This document shows positions 36,298 through 44,522 of a stretch of 64,000 bases of DNA, piece by piece; the stretch's first letter is position 1; each line of letters starts with the position of its first letter. Made by a program: the position numbers and the translations under genes. The DNA is taken from NCBI RefSeq assembly GCF_000005825.2, contig NC_013791.2:1736001-1800000 (forward strand). The letters run 5' to 3'. The stretch is from Alkalihalophilus pseudofirmus OF4. Lineage in GTDB: Bacteria > Bacillota > Bacilli > Bacillales > Bacillaceae_D. The notes beneath the pieces were generated by a model. The model made no database searches and was not told where the DNA came from. It was given only the letters and a program-made list of their open reading frames with translations.

Positions 36298-37665
36298 TTG
36301 AGAAATGGATATTTTAGGCAAGCTGGTCCTTCTTTCACTTCACAGCCACACTATTATTCCTATCATTCTTCTTATACATTCCAACCTAACTACGCGCCTT
36401 TATCACAGAATTATGCTTACCAAACCTCTCCTTATGTACCTAATCAAATAAACCAAACTAGTGTGTCCAACATAGCGGTATCGCGAAATCAAACGGACCA
36501 TACCTCTTCTAATGTTCCTCATCCCGGGCCTCATCAGAATTGGATTTATCAACCAAGTGATACGTATTTTTTCTTGGGGGACCATAACGCGAGCTACTAC
36601 ATTTTTCCGTATGAAGCTGATCCCACTACCGAAATTGTCATCAGAGGGCGATATCCCTATGCACGCTATTTCACCTTTAATGTAGCAAATATTCCAACTC
36701 ATCGTTTAGTTGATGCAATAGTTGGGAGGGATTTAATTCCTGACCCAGGCAGTACGAACCCCTTTTTTCCAGGTGGGAATTGGGATGCAACAAATCGTAA
36801 CTATACGTTGAAAATCCGTTTTACTGAACCTCCTGAGGGCTCGAATCTTTTTGTTCCTGATGCGGGTAATAATGTGATTTACGCAGGGACTCTTGAAAGT
36901 GGTGCACCAAATAGAACCGGGTTTATTATATTAAGAATTTACGTTCCGAGTATAGGCTATGATAAAACAGGAGGTGTCGATCTTCCTTTTATCACTTATG
37001 CACAAAATAGCAGTCTCCCCTCTGCAGCATTTCAAACCACAACTCCGCCGCATCAGCTGGATTTTGATGACTTTAGGTATCTAAATGAAGTTGCCAATAT
37101 GAATACAAGAAATAACATAGAGAACAACTTTAGACAGAACGTCGATTTAACATGGAAGCGTTTTGGGCCAGAGTTTCTTCAGCCTGAAGGAAATACAATC
37201 TATACCATTTCCACCCTAATTGACAGGGACCCTAATAAGTTGTTATATATTCGCTGGAAAGCTCCTACGTTCCCGGATACGTATCATAATTTCGGGATCT
37301 CAGGCGATGAAGATATGCAATATTGGAGCATGAATTTTGTCACACCAGTTGGTATGTTGGGACTATATACTATTTCAGATTATCAGACAATTATTGATAA
37401 TGAGGGGTATGTTAATTTAGTTATAAGCTTTGGAGCCCAACGACCATCATCTGTCACCTCCGAGAATGGTTATACTTGGGTTGACGCTAGCCAGCTTCCT
37501 TTAGTCCCTCTTTTTCTAATTTACAGAAATAATCAAATATCTGAGGACTTCATTCAATATACAGCGGCGGATATTGCTCCGGGCGAAATCGTGACACCTC
37601 AAGACATGGGAGAATATTATCAATCTGGTATATACTTAGATCCTATGGATTTTGAGCAGGCATAA
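36298..37665 (+). CDS. Tyr/Pro/Gln-rich protein with C-terminal DUF1214-like domain, unknown
   Basis: 455 aa. The first 90 residues are low complexity (Tyr, Ser, Gln, Pro), as in coat or surface proteins; no signal peptide. The rest is a beta-rich globular region with YPYARYFTFNVAN and PDPGSTNPF, which recall the DUF1254/DUF1214 fold seen in some secreted proteins, though this link is weak. TTG at 36298 is chosen with GAGGAG 11 nt upstream; a GTG at 36286 overlaps the site. Ends with a strong terminator. Spore-surface role is a guess. Confidence 0.72.
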   Translation: MRNGYFRQAGPSFTSQPHYYSYHSSYTFQPNYAPLSQNYAYQTSPYVPNQINQTSVSNIAVSRNQTDHTSSNVPHPGPHQNWIYQPSDTYFFLGDHNASYYIFPYEADPTTEIVIRGRYPYARYFTFNVANIPTHRLVDAIVGRDLIPDPGSTNPFFPGGNWDATNRNYTLKIRFTEPPEGSNLFVPDAGNNVIYAGTLESGAPNRTGFIILRIYVPSIGYDKTGGVDLPFITYAQNSSLPSAAFQTTTPPHQLDFDDFRYLNEVANMNTRNNIENNFRQNVDLTWKRFGPEFLQPEGNTIYTISTLIDRDPNKLLYIRWKAPTFPDTYHNFGISGDEDMQYWSMNFVTPVGMLGLYTISDYQTIIDNEGYVNLVISFGAQRPSSVTSENGYTWVDASQLPLVPLFLIYRNNQISEDFIQYTAADIAPGEIVTPQDMGEYYQSGIYLDPMDFEQA

Positions 37666-37669
37666 TAAA

Positions 37670-37706
37670 GAGTGTTGGCATAGCTTATGCCAACACTCTT
37701 TTTAGT
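37670..37706 (+). terminator. Terminator of the Tyr-rich gene
   Basis: AGAGTGTTGGCATA and TATGCCAACACTCT form a nearly perfect 14-bp stem, followed by TTTTTAG. Confidence 0.9.
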
Positions 37707-37740
37707 TACTACCTTTATTCTTATTTATGGCTATTAGGTT

Positions 37741-38097
37741 TTACTTAAAAAACACTTTATCTACATTGTACTTCGCCTTGAGTTCATTAATAATATATGT
37801 CTCATAGATTTCTCTATGAACAGGGTCTTCAATAATGCACACATCAATTTTAGCAACTTCATCTCTATGTACTTTGATTGGCGATACCGTATCTTCAAAA
37901 TGTTTTTTGATTCGTTGTCTTAACTTCCTTGCTTTACCTACGAATAATAACTCTTTCTTGTCATTATAAAACATAAAAATACCACCCTTATCTCTAGGGA
38001 TCAGGTGGAAATCAGTAAATCCATAGATATTACTAAGCTCTGGATTATCTTGTTTGGTAATCGTCACATTCGATGTTGGAATTGTTATATTAATCAC
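37741..38097 (-). CDS. GIY-YIG nuclease-like protein (YurQ/UvrC-N-like)
   Basis: 118 aa. GGIFMFYNDKKELLFVGKA is the GIY-YIG core (Gly-Ile-Phe ... Phe-Val-Gly) with the following basic helix RKLRQRIKKHF. Catalytic Glu is likely in the C-terminal EIYETYIIN. The size matches the stand-alone UvrC-N-like proteins of Bacilli. GTG start with AAAGGAAG upstream. Activity on DNA is inferred from family only. Confidence 0.82.
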   Translation of the reverse strand: MINITIPTSNVTITKQDNPELSNIYGFTDFHLIPRDKGGIFMFYNDKKELLFVGKARKLRQRIKKHFEDTVSPIKVHRDEVAKIDVCIIEDPVHREIYETYIINELKAKYNVDKVFFK

Positions 38098-38234
38098 AAA
38101 AGTTCACTTCCTTTAAATTAGTGCTATAAATTCTAGTATCGTTCATTTTAAATAAATTGTAAGTATCATTAGGTATTCTAGGCATTGTGTGGTATGCTTC
38201 ATCTAACCATTTTACCACTTGTAACATGTATGCC

Positions 38235-38306
38235 CCGAGGCTGACTAAACGTAAAATGCCGGATCCTTCAAAAGGAGAGGCATTTAGTAGTCAGCCTTTT
38301 TTGTAT
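38235..38306 (+). terminator. Orphan long hairpin with T6 (possible sRNA terminator)
   Basis: GGCTGACT and AGTCAGCC pair, extended by AAATGCC/GGCATTT, around an AGGAG-containing loop, and are followed on the plus strand by TTTTTTG. No plus-strand gene ends nearby (the nearest stop is at 37665 with its own terminator). Confidence 0.6.
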
Positions 38307-38317
38307 GGTTTGCGCCG

Positions 38318-38350
38318 ATAAAAAAAGGACTCTAATCTAGAGTCCTTTCT
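38318..38350 (-). terminator. Terminator of the cold-shock gene
   Basis: AAAGGACTCTA and TAGAGTCCTTT form an 11-bp stem on the minus strand, followed by TTTTATCGG. Confidence 0.88.
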
Positions 38351-38353
38351 CAA

Positions 38354-38554
38354 TTATGCTTTGTTTACATTAACAGCTTGAAGTCCACGTTGACCTTGCT
38401 CTGTTTCGAATGTAACTTTTTGACCTTCATCTAAAGATTTAAATCCTTCGCCTTGGATAGCTGAGAAATGTACGAATACATCATCTCCACCTTCAATTTC
38501 GATGAAACCGAATCCTTTTTCTGCGTTGAACCATTTTACTGTACCTTGTTCCAT
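38354..38554 (-). CDS. Cold-shock protein (CspA family)
   Basis: 66-aa OB-fold RNA chaperone. RNP1 KGFGFIE at residues 13-19 and RNP2 VFVHF at residues 26-30 are intact; the sequence is close to B. subtilis CspB/CspD. ATG preceded by GCAGGAGGAAACAC. A leader of about 200 nt lies upstream, as is typical for cold-inducible csp genes, but I did not identify a structured element in it. Confidence 0.95.
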   Translation of the reverse strand: MEQGTVKWFNAEKGFGFIEIEGGDDVFVHFSAIQGEGFKSLDEGQKVTFETEQGQRGLQAVNVNKA

Positions 38555-38772
38555 GTGTGTTTCCTCCTGCGGTGGCTTAATTCCACCATTTATTACTATA
38601 GATGTTCAGTTATCAAAGGCGAAAAGCTTAACCACTTATTCATTCCTAAAATCGAACAAAAATAATTCTCCTTAAGAGTAACAGATAAAATTCCATAACG
38701 CAAATCGAGTTTAAGTTGACTCAATAATCGTTCTAGAAAGTTAATCGTTATCATACACCTTTGTAATTGATA

Positions 38773-39504
38773 TTAAGAGACAAGTAATAATAAAGCTATA
38801 TATCCAATTGCTCCTAAGGAGAACGCCAATGTACTGCTTTCTCGATCTTCAGGCAGTTCCTCTTTGAGAACATTTAATATGATGGCACCTGATAGAAAGG
38901 CAAAAAATAAGGCTAACACTGATTCGGGGATTTCTGTTAAGACACCGATTGCCCATCCCAACAATACAGCTAAAGCTAGCAGCCATCTACCAACACGATT
39001 ATAGATATCCTTATGATGAGTACGTAAGCCATAATCAACAACAATAAAATGCAGGGCCATAGCTATAACATATAAAATTAAACTTAACAGCCCTTCTGAA
39101 TCTCTATGAATGAGTAAATATCCAATAAGTCCGTTATAAAAGGCAAAGGAACTAATATGCAGCCAGAAGATTCTTCTCGTTGGTTGATCTTCTCCTGTTT
39201 CTTCCTGGTTTTGTTTCTGAGATTCTTTGGCCGTTTTTTCTAAGGCATAAAATAATATAAGGCCAAGCATTGCGAGTAAGTAGGCATGATGTTCTAGATA
39301 AGAAAGCAAAAAGCCATGATGTTCTATTAGCTCTTGATGTTCCTTTAATTCAGGCAGGATATGAATAAATACATACCCAACAGAAACACCACCACCTAAC
39401 GAAAGGAACCGGCTTCTCGGAATGATTTGGATAAAGCGCATATTCTTAGCGAAGATGTGCATACTTGCAAGTATTATGGCAAAGGCAAACGCTGTGATCT
39501 GCAT
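38773..39504 (-). CDS. ZIP-like metal permease family protein
   Basis: 243 aa with about seven hydrophobic segments. SVGYVFIHILPELKEHQE and the last-helix pair FLSGAIILNVLKEELPED are like the ZIP transporter helix IV/V metal sites, and a His/Glu-rich loop lies between. I call it ZIP-like rather than a proven zinc transporter. AGGAGGAG precedes the ATG. The CobW/Zur genes are 12 kb away and no Zur box is seen here. Confidence 0.72.
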   Translation of the reverse strand: MQITAFAFAIILASMHIFAKNMRFIQIIPRSRFLSLGGGVSVGYVFIHILPELKEHQELIEHHGFLLSYLEHHAYLLAMLGLILFYALEKTAKESQKQNQEETGEDQPTRRIFWLHISSFAFYNGLIGYLLIHRDSEGLLSLILYVIAMALHFIVVDYGLRTHHKDIYNRVGRWLLALAVLLGWAIGVLTEIPESVLALFFAFLSGAIILNVLKEELPEDRESSTLAFSLGAIGYIALLLLVS

Positions 39505-39663
39505 ACAGACTCCTCCTCTGTCTGCCTTTTCCCTATTTCACTTTAAAGTATTCTAGGTTACTATTATTATTTTAAGCTGCGTATTTTCAAGCTGTTTCCG
39601 TGAAATAACTGACCCGGCGATAGACGGAGGTTTCTTTTTAGGGAGTTCTCTAAGCAGAAACGG

Positions 39664-40095
39664 TTAATTTGCAGGCACGTTTTCCAATTCTTCAATAAAG
39701 CTATTAAGCCATTCCACATGAATCGGTCCATTTATCACCTTATAATAATTCCCGTCATAATGATGTATGCGGTCCTCATAAATAGAAGCCATTATAGAAG
39801 GCCTATTGTTAGAGTTGATAGACACATGAAAACCCTCCATAGCTTTTAAATCTCTGTCCCAATCAGCAGCACTCATTTTCTTTACTCTATATTGGCTTAA
39901 AAACTCTGTGAGTTCCTCTGCGTAAGCCGGGTTAGTAGTATGTAACTCGAAATTAATGTCCAACGAATGAAATTTTGATGGATTATAGCTAAGAACATCA
40001 TCTAAGTTTTTCTCTCTATAATCATTTAATAGATTAATAGTTATAAAGATTATTAATGCTACAAGTCCAATGCTTATGTACTTTTTCTTTTTCAT
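39664..40095 (-). CDS. Membrane-anchored protein of unknown function
   Basis: 143 aa. N-terminal KKKK followed by one membrane helix (about 6-24, ISIGLVALIIFITINLL), then a soluble domain facing outside. No Cys lipobox. GGGAGG lies 12 nt before the ATG, a little long. Ends 32 nt from the hydrolase gene start on the same strand, so the two are probably co-transcribed. Confidence 0.65.
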   Translation of the reverse strand: MKKKKYISIGLVALIIFITINLLNDYREKNLDDVLSYNPSKFHSLDINFELHTTNPAYAEELTEFLSQYRVKKMSAADWDRDLKAMEGFHVSINSNNRPSIMASIYEDRIHHYDGNYYKVINGPIHVEWLNSFIEELENVPAN

Positions 40096-40127
40096 TTATG
40101 GGTGTAACCTCCCTATTAAACAAGCAA

Positions 40128-40970
40128 TCACTCTAACTCATTAAAATCCTCTACCATTTCGCAAAATCTTTCCTTCTCTTCTAAATGAGGAAAGTGATTG
40201 CTTGTTTCAAATACATACAGTTTAGAATTTGGAAGAAGGTTATGTATCTCTTCTGAATAAACAAAAGGACATTGCGAATCATACCTTCCGCAGAAAACTA
40301 TCGTTGGCGTGTTGGTATGTGAAATATGATCGCGAATATCATAAGTTGGCAGTTCGTTATTGATATAATAATCTAAACGCTTTTGAACAACCTTACCGCT
40401 GCTTGGTTTTGAAAAATATTCATCAAAGAGTCTTGGCTCATACAACGACATTTCCGTCCATTCGCGTCCAGCTTGTATTCGTTGTTCCTTTGTTGAATCA
40501 CTAGATTTAAGTATGGATAATAACTCTTTTACCGTCTCGTTTAGAGGATTTTTAAAACTATAAATACTACTCTTATGCTCCATATATTCTTTCGTAGCGG
40601 TTGCTCCACCGACCATTAACCGTTTTAAAGAACTGGAGTGTTTTGCAGCATAGACCAAACCCAGCATCCCTCCTGTTGAATGCCCTGCAAAACTCCATCT
40701 CTCAAATCCTAATGCTCTTCTTATGGCTTCTAAATCTTTTGAGGTTGCACTCAAACTCAGTTCGTCACCATTTTTAACACGAGGAGAATTACCAGCTTCC
40801 TTTAAATTGACAAGAAAAACGCTAAAAGAATTAACAAACATATCTGCAAAATAATTTCCACGTTCGTTAAACTCGCTGTACAAGTGAGTAACACATAACG
40901 GCTCCCCGCTCCCTGCTACGAATACTTCAAACTCTCCTCTTTCGGTATTAATTAGCTTTTGCTCCCACAT
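40128..40970 (-). CDS. Alpha/beta hydrolase
   Basis: 280 aa. Nucleophile elbow GHSTGG (Ser near residue 98), acid in the GRYDSQCP loop and His in ETSNHFPHLEE complete the triad. Oxyanion region VTHLYSEFNERG is unusual in shape. Likely esterase, lactonase or peptidase; the substrate is not evident. GGGGAG precedes the ATG. Upstream of the membrane-anchored gene on the same strand. Confidence 0.87.
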   Translation of the reverse strand: MWEQKLINTERGEFEVFVAGSGEPLCVTHLYSEFNERGNYFADMFVNSFSVFLVNLKEAGNSPRVKNGDELSLSATSKDLEAIRRALGFERWSFAGHSTGGMLGLVYAAKHSSSLKRLMVGGATATKEYMEHKSSIYSFKNPLNETVKELLSILKSSDSTKEQRIQAGREWTEMSLYEPRLFDEYFSKPSSGKVVQKRLDYYINNELPTYDIRDHISHTNTPTIVFCGRYDSQCPFVYSEEIHNLLPNSKLYVFETSNHFPHLEEKERFCEMVEDFNELE

Positions 40971-41054
40971 ATCTTCTCCCCCCAGTTATATATATTTATC
41001 TATTCAATATTCTTTTTTCTATATTTTAACATCAAGCACCTTTTTAAGAAAAAT

Positions 41055-41083
41055 AAAAAAGCATCCCTTGTTTAAGGTATGCC
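41055..41083 (-). terminator. Terminator of the MerR gene
   Basis: GCATACCTT and AAGGGATGC form a stem with AAAC loop on the minus strand and are followed by TTTTTTATTTTTC. Confidence 0.75.
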
Positions 41084-41116
41084 CCTTTAGTTAGGGTTGA
41101 AATTCATACTAATTCT

Positions 41117-41887
41117 TCAAACATCCTTCTTATCCTCTTCTTGACTCGAGCGACTAGTAAAATAAGCTTTCAACCCTTCATAAAGATAAATACCTAAATC
41201 TTCAGGGATATAACTATTAAACTCATGCTGATGGGCTTCCAAGAATGTCTCGTCCTGTAGTAAGGTAAACAAGGTTCTTGTTGTAGGAGTAACCAGGTTA
41301 TTGATTGCTTTTAACATTTCTGAATTGTTCACCGTTTCATTATAGACTAATAACTTTCTTGTGATAGAAAGCAATTCTATAGTTGCTTTATCTCTCTCTA
41401 GGTTAAGTTTGGGATCTTTCAGAGACTCTATTTCAGCTAATATGCATGGGTTATCATGAAAATGTTTCTCTAATGCATGAATTTGTTTCTTTTCTCTCCT
41501 GAATACATCGAGCATGATAAACGTGAATTCATCTAATTCCTTGTCAGAGATGGAATTTTTCCCGTACAGTTCCTTCATTCTTTGTATCGTTTGTAAAGTC
41601 TCATTTAGTTCTTCCATTTTTTGATTAATCATTTGTTCTTGTAAATCTAATAGTTCTTTAGTTTTCAATGTGTCTTTAGATAAATGAGTTTTTATTTCTT
41701 CTAGGGATAAACCTAATTGTTTAAAGATGCTGATTTTTTGATACAATTCCCATTCTTTACGCGTGTATACTTTCTGTCCTTTATCATTGCGATTTGTCGG
41801 TTTAAGAAGTTCAATTTTATCATAATACCTTAACGTTCTAATTGTTGTATTTACGAGCTTTGCAAAGTGTCCAATTGTGACTTCCAT
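41117..41887 (-). CDS. MerR family regulator (TipA-like)
   Basis: 256 aa. N-terminal MerR HTH at residues 1-70 (VTIGHFAKLVNTTIRTLRYY, then VYTRKEWELYQKI), a dimerisation coiled coil (about 80-112) and a C-terminal effector-binding helical domain of the size seen in TipA/Mta proteins. Divergent from an MFS transporter, with a MerR-type promoter between them, so it likely activates that gene in response to a drug. ATG start. Confidence 0.88.
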   Translation of the reverse strand: MEVTIGHFAKLVNTTIRTLRYYDKIELLKPTNRNDKGQKVYTRKEWELYQKISIFKQLGLSLEEIKTHLSKDTLKTKELLDLQEQMINQKMEELNETLQTIQRMKELYGKNSISDKELDEFTFIMLDVFRREKKQIHALEKHFHDNPCILAEIESLKDPKLNLERDKATIELLSITRKLLVYNETVNNSEMLKAINNLVTPTTRTLFTLLQDETFLEAHQHEFNSYIPEDLGIYLYEGLKAYFTSRSSQEEDKKDV

Positions 41888-41969
41888 GTTATTTCACCCT
41901 CGCTACAAATAATGTATTTGTATTATCTAAATAACTTCACACCACATTTAACTTTTTTTATTTTAAGTA

Positions 41970-42000
41970 TTGCCTAAGACGTTACGTCACACCTTATGCT
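41970..42000 (+). promoter_or_regulatory. MerR-type promoter (19-bp spacer) of the MFS gene
   Basis: -35 TTGCCT (41970-41975) and -10 TATGCT (41995-42000) are separated by 19 nt, the over-long spacing that MerR proteins correct. A perfect palindrome GACGTTACGTC (41978-41988) lies in the spacer. It points toward the MFS gene; start codon is 32 nt downstream of the -10. Confidence 0.75.
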
Positions 42001-42031
42001 GATTATATATTAGCAGAAAGGATTTTGATCT

Positions 42032-43252
42032 ATGGACACACAAAAATTATTATTTAAAAATCGTCAGTTCTTATTTATTTTTATAGGAGGATTCTTAGCC
42101 CTTATAGGGTTTAGCTCATTTTTTACGACTACTACGTGGTTTGCAATTACGGAGCTAGGTTCTGCTAGTTCCCTCGGGATTGTCCTTGTTTCTATTACTG
42201 TTCCTCGGATTCTAATGATGGCTTTTGGCGGGATCATCGCTGATAAATTTAAAAAAACGTCCATTATGTTTACCACAAGCTTTATTCAAGGGTGCATTCT
42301 TGTATTAATATTTGTATTAACCTATACGTCTAGCTTATCAATCTCACATTTGGTTGTATTGGGTATGATTTTTGGGACATTGGATGCTTTTTCAGGACCT
42401 GCAGGGGCATCATTGATTCCAAAGATAGTGAATAAAAATCAAATTCAACAAGCAAATGCAATAATTCAAGGTATGGGTCAAATTGGTTTTGTAGTAGGAC
42501 CTATCGTATCCGGAAGTGTCATGGAGTATTTTGGAGTTAGTGCAGGATATTTAGTCGCAGCAATGATTGTTCTTTTATCAGCATTATTGATGTTCCCTCC
42601 ATTTTTCAAAGAAGGTGCTGTGGTAAATACAGTGAAACAGAGTCCTTTAAAAGATCTTAAAGAAGGTTTTTCTTATGTAAAGGCGAGTAAATTTCTAGTA
42701 ACGGGTATTTTGATTTTAGTGACTTTAAACTTTTTTGCTTTCGGTGCTATCACAATTGCCATACCCATATTAGTGGAGGCCTATGGCGGTACACCTATTA
42801 ACTTAAGTTTCATTGAAGTCGGCATGGGTCTAGGAATGCTTACGAGTACTGCGGTGTTAGGTTTAGTAAAAATAAGAAGGCGTGGATTGACCTCAATTAT
42901 GGGGTTAATTGCAGTACTAGTTATAAGCGTAGGTTTTAGTCAAGTTCCCAATCTCTATGTACTTACCATCCTGGCATTCATGATCGGCTTTACCATGACA
43001 TTTGTAGCTATCCCGTTTTTCACATCAGCACAAGAAAATACAGATCCAAGAATTATGGGAAGAGTGATGAGTGTGATCTTCTTAGCAATGAATGGGTTTG
43101 ATCCCCTTGCATATGCAGGTGTTACTTTACTTGTTACAAGAGGTTTAGATATACAGAATATTGTCTTATGCTTTTCATTGATTGGATTAATGATTGCCCT
43201 TTTGGTTCTATGGAGAGGAAAGACATTTAGGAGTGAGCAAGTACAGCAGTAA
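42032..43252 (+). CDS. MFS transporter, drug efflux type
   Basis: 406 aa with about 12 membrane helices (enterobactin/macrolide-exporter type; FTTTTWFAITELGS at the N-terminus and RILMMAFGGIIADKFKKT as the loop 2-3 motif). Likely efflux pump. AAAGGA 11 nt before the ATG. Its promoter has the MerR 19-bp spacer and lies next to a divergent MerR gene. Confidence 0.9.
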   Translation: MDTQKLLFKNRQFLFIFIGGFLALIGFSSFFTTTTWFAITELGSASSLGIVLVSITVPRILMMAFGGIIADKFKKTSIMFTTSFIQGCILVLIFVLTYTSSLSISHLVVLGMIFGTLDAFSGPAGASLIPKIVNKNQIQQANAIIQGMGQIGFVVGPIVSGSVMEYFGVSAGYLVAAMIVLLSALLMFPPFFKEGAVVNTVKQSPLKDLKEGFSYVKASKFLVTGILILVTLNFFAFGAITIAIPILVEAYGGTPINLSFIEVGMGLGMLTSTAVLGLVKIRRRGLTSIMGLIAVLVISVGFSQVPNLYVLTILAFMIGFTMTFVAIPFFTSAQENTDPRIMGRVMSVIFLAMNGFDPLAYAGVTLLVTRGLDIQNIVLCFSLIGLMIALLVLWRGKTFRSEQVQQ

Positions 43253-43355
43253 TAGTTGAAAAGGGTATAATTCTTTCCAATACTACAACTGACTAAGGGC
43301 ATTGCTGTTAGAAGATTTTTCAGTGACTAGAATAAAGAGCCCTCTTAATATGATA

Positions 43356-43397
43356 CGGGGTGTCAAATCTTACTCAGAATTGACAACCCGTTTTACT
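43356..43397 (+). terminator. Terminator of the MFS gene
   Basis: GGGTGTCAA and TTGACAACCC form a stem (one bulge) followed by GTTTTACTTCTT, about 100 nt after the MFS stop. Confidence 0.6.
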
Positions 43398-43521
43398 TCT
43401 TCATTACACCTTTGGATTTTATGGCCTAGCAAAGAAAATGATCAAAGCAGATAAAACGACCGGATTAGCTTTCGAAACGATGGGCGTTATCACCAATTGC
43501 GCTCATCTATTTACTTTATAA
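43387..43521 (+). pseudogene. Fragment of a RarD/EamA-family transporter
   Basis: A 37-codon open stretch beginning at 43411 encodes FGFYGLAKKMIKADKTTGLA followed by FETMGVI, which resembles the RarD segment FGxYGLLRK..VD..TGL..ET. It has no start codon with a ribosome site and ends in a stop at 43519, so it is a remnant. Similarity is judged from memory of the family. Confidence 0.55.
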
Positions 43522-43646
43522 GATGGTTCAATCTAACATCTAATTCGTGAAACTTACCACTTGCTATCATTGAGTTTATCAAAAGAAAAATATGCCATAA
43601 AAACGACTTCATTCGAGCAATCGCTTTTGACTTTTCAGTTTGTGAA

Positions 43647-44243
43647 TTAAGGTGTATTTCCTTCAATTTCACTTGCAGTGAAAGTTGTAGCTGCTGATGT
43701 CGATACAGTAAAAGGACCACCTTCACTACAAAATCGTAAAGCTGTTAATGTATACGTTACTACTCCAAGTGGAGGATTTTCATCCAGAAATGTAATACTT
43801 GTTATTCTATTAAAACAAAATCCGTCAGTAATCTGAAGCGTATCTATAGCTTCAAAAATTGGATCTCCGTTACGCAAAATTCTAAATATAGGACCAAACA
43901 AACCAGTTTCATCTTCTAAATCAATTCGCCAAGGAATTGTAGCTTGTAATAATACCCTGTCTGTAAGGTCATCAATAAATAATCTCACTGTTCCAAGAGT
44001 TACAGGGTCTGCAGGTGGTTCTGTGATAGTTATCGGGGCCGGAGTTACACTCCCGTCAAATTCTGTTAGCAACCCCCGTTCCCCATTAGCTTTCGTTGGG
44101 GGTATATTGATCACTGGATTAACATTGATTGTTGGATTAGACGTGTTGGTATTACTAGGATTGTTCCTTATTTTATTCTCCTTCTTAATCGGACAACAAC
44201 ATGGGGATGAACAACAAGATTTACAATATGGTTTTACACCCAT
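43647..44243 (-). CDS. Cys-rich leader protein with beta-type C-terminal domain (paralogue 1)
   Basis: 198 aa. Residues 8-18 hold a Cys cluster (CKSCCSSPCCCPIKK), then a conserved linker NNPSNTNTSNPTINVNPVIN, then an acidic beta-rich domain of about 130 aa. The same leader and linker occur in the gene at 57006-57572 with a different C-terminal domain. AGGAGG precedes the ATG by 9 nt, and the 5' leader is also similar to the paralogue's. Likely a spore-surface or exosporium protein (inference from Cys-rich, Asn-rich composition). Confidence 0.78.
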   Translation of the reverse strand: MGVKPYCKSCCSSPCCCPIKKENKIRNNPSNTNTSNPTINVNPVINIPPTKANGERGLLTEFDGSVTPAPITITEPPADPVTLGTVRLFIDDLTDRVLLQATIPWRIDLEDETGLFGPIFRILRNGDPIFEAIDTLQITDGFCFNRITSITFLDENPPLGVVTYTLTALRFCSEGGPFTVSTSAATTFTASEIEGNTP

Positions 44244-44373
44244 TAGCTATAACCTCCTAAAATAATATTCCTTATCAGTTTATTAGCTATTCATCTCCAT
44301 GTATCAGCAGTTGCAGGAGGTTATATGTGGATTCTTTTATGGGGTAATTTAATTTGGAATTATGGATTTAGAA

Positions 44374-44424
44374 ATAAAAAAGCAATAAGTACACTCTAAC
44401 TTGGCTGTACTTATTGCTTTTCTT
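44374..44424. terminator. Bidirectional terminator
   Basis: AAAGCAATAAGTAC and GTACTTATTGCTTTT form a 14-bp stem with T-tracts on both strands. It separates the lipoprotein gene at 44523-45563 from the Cys-rich gene promoter. Confidence 0.8.
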
Positions 44425-44522
44425 TATTCAGATCCCTTTTTAAAAAATACTTTGGGTGTTGTTCAAATAGTAATAGAAAATTCAACCAGCATCTCTTTTG
44501 AATGTGATTTACCCTACACAAT

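Noticed and set aside
38555-38770. Possible cold-shock leader structure
   Set aside because: The upstream region is long enough for a regulatory leader, but I could not find a defined hairpin or cold box.
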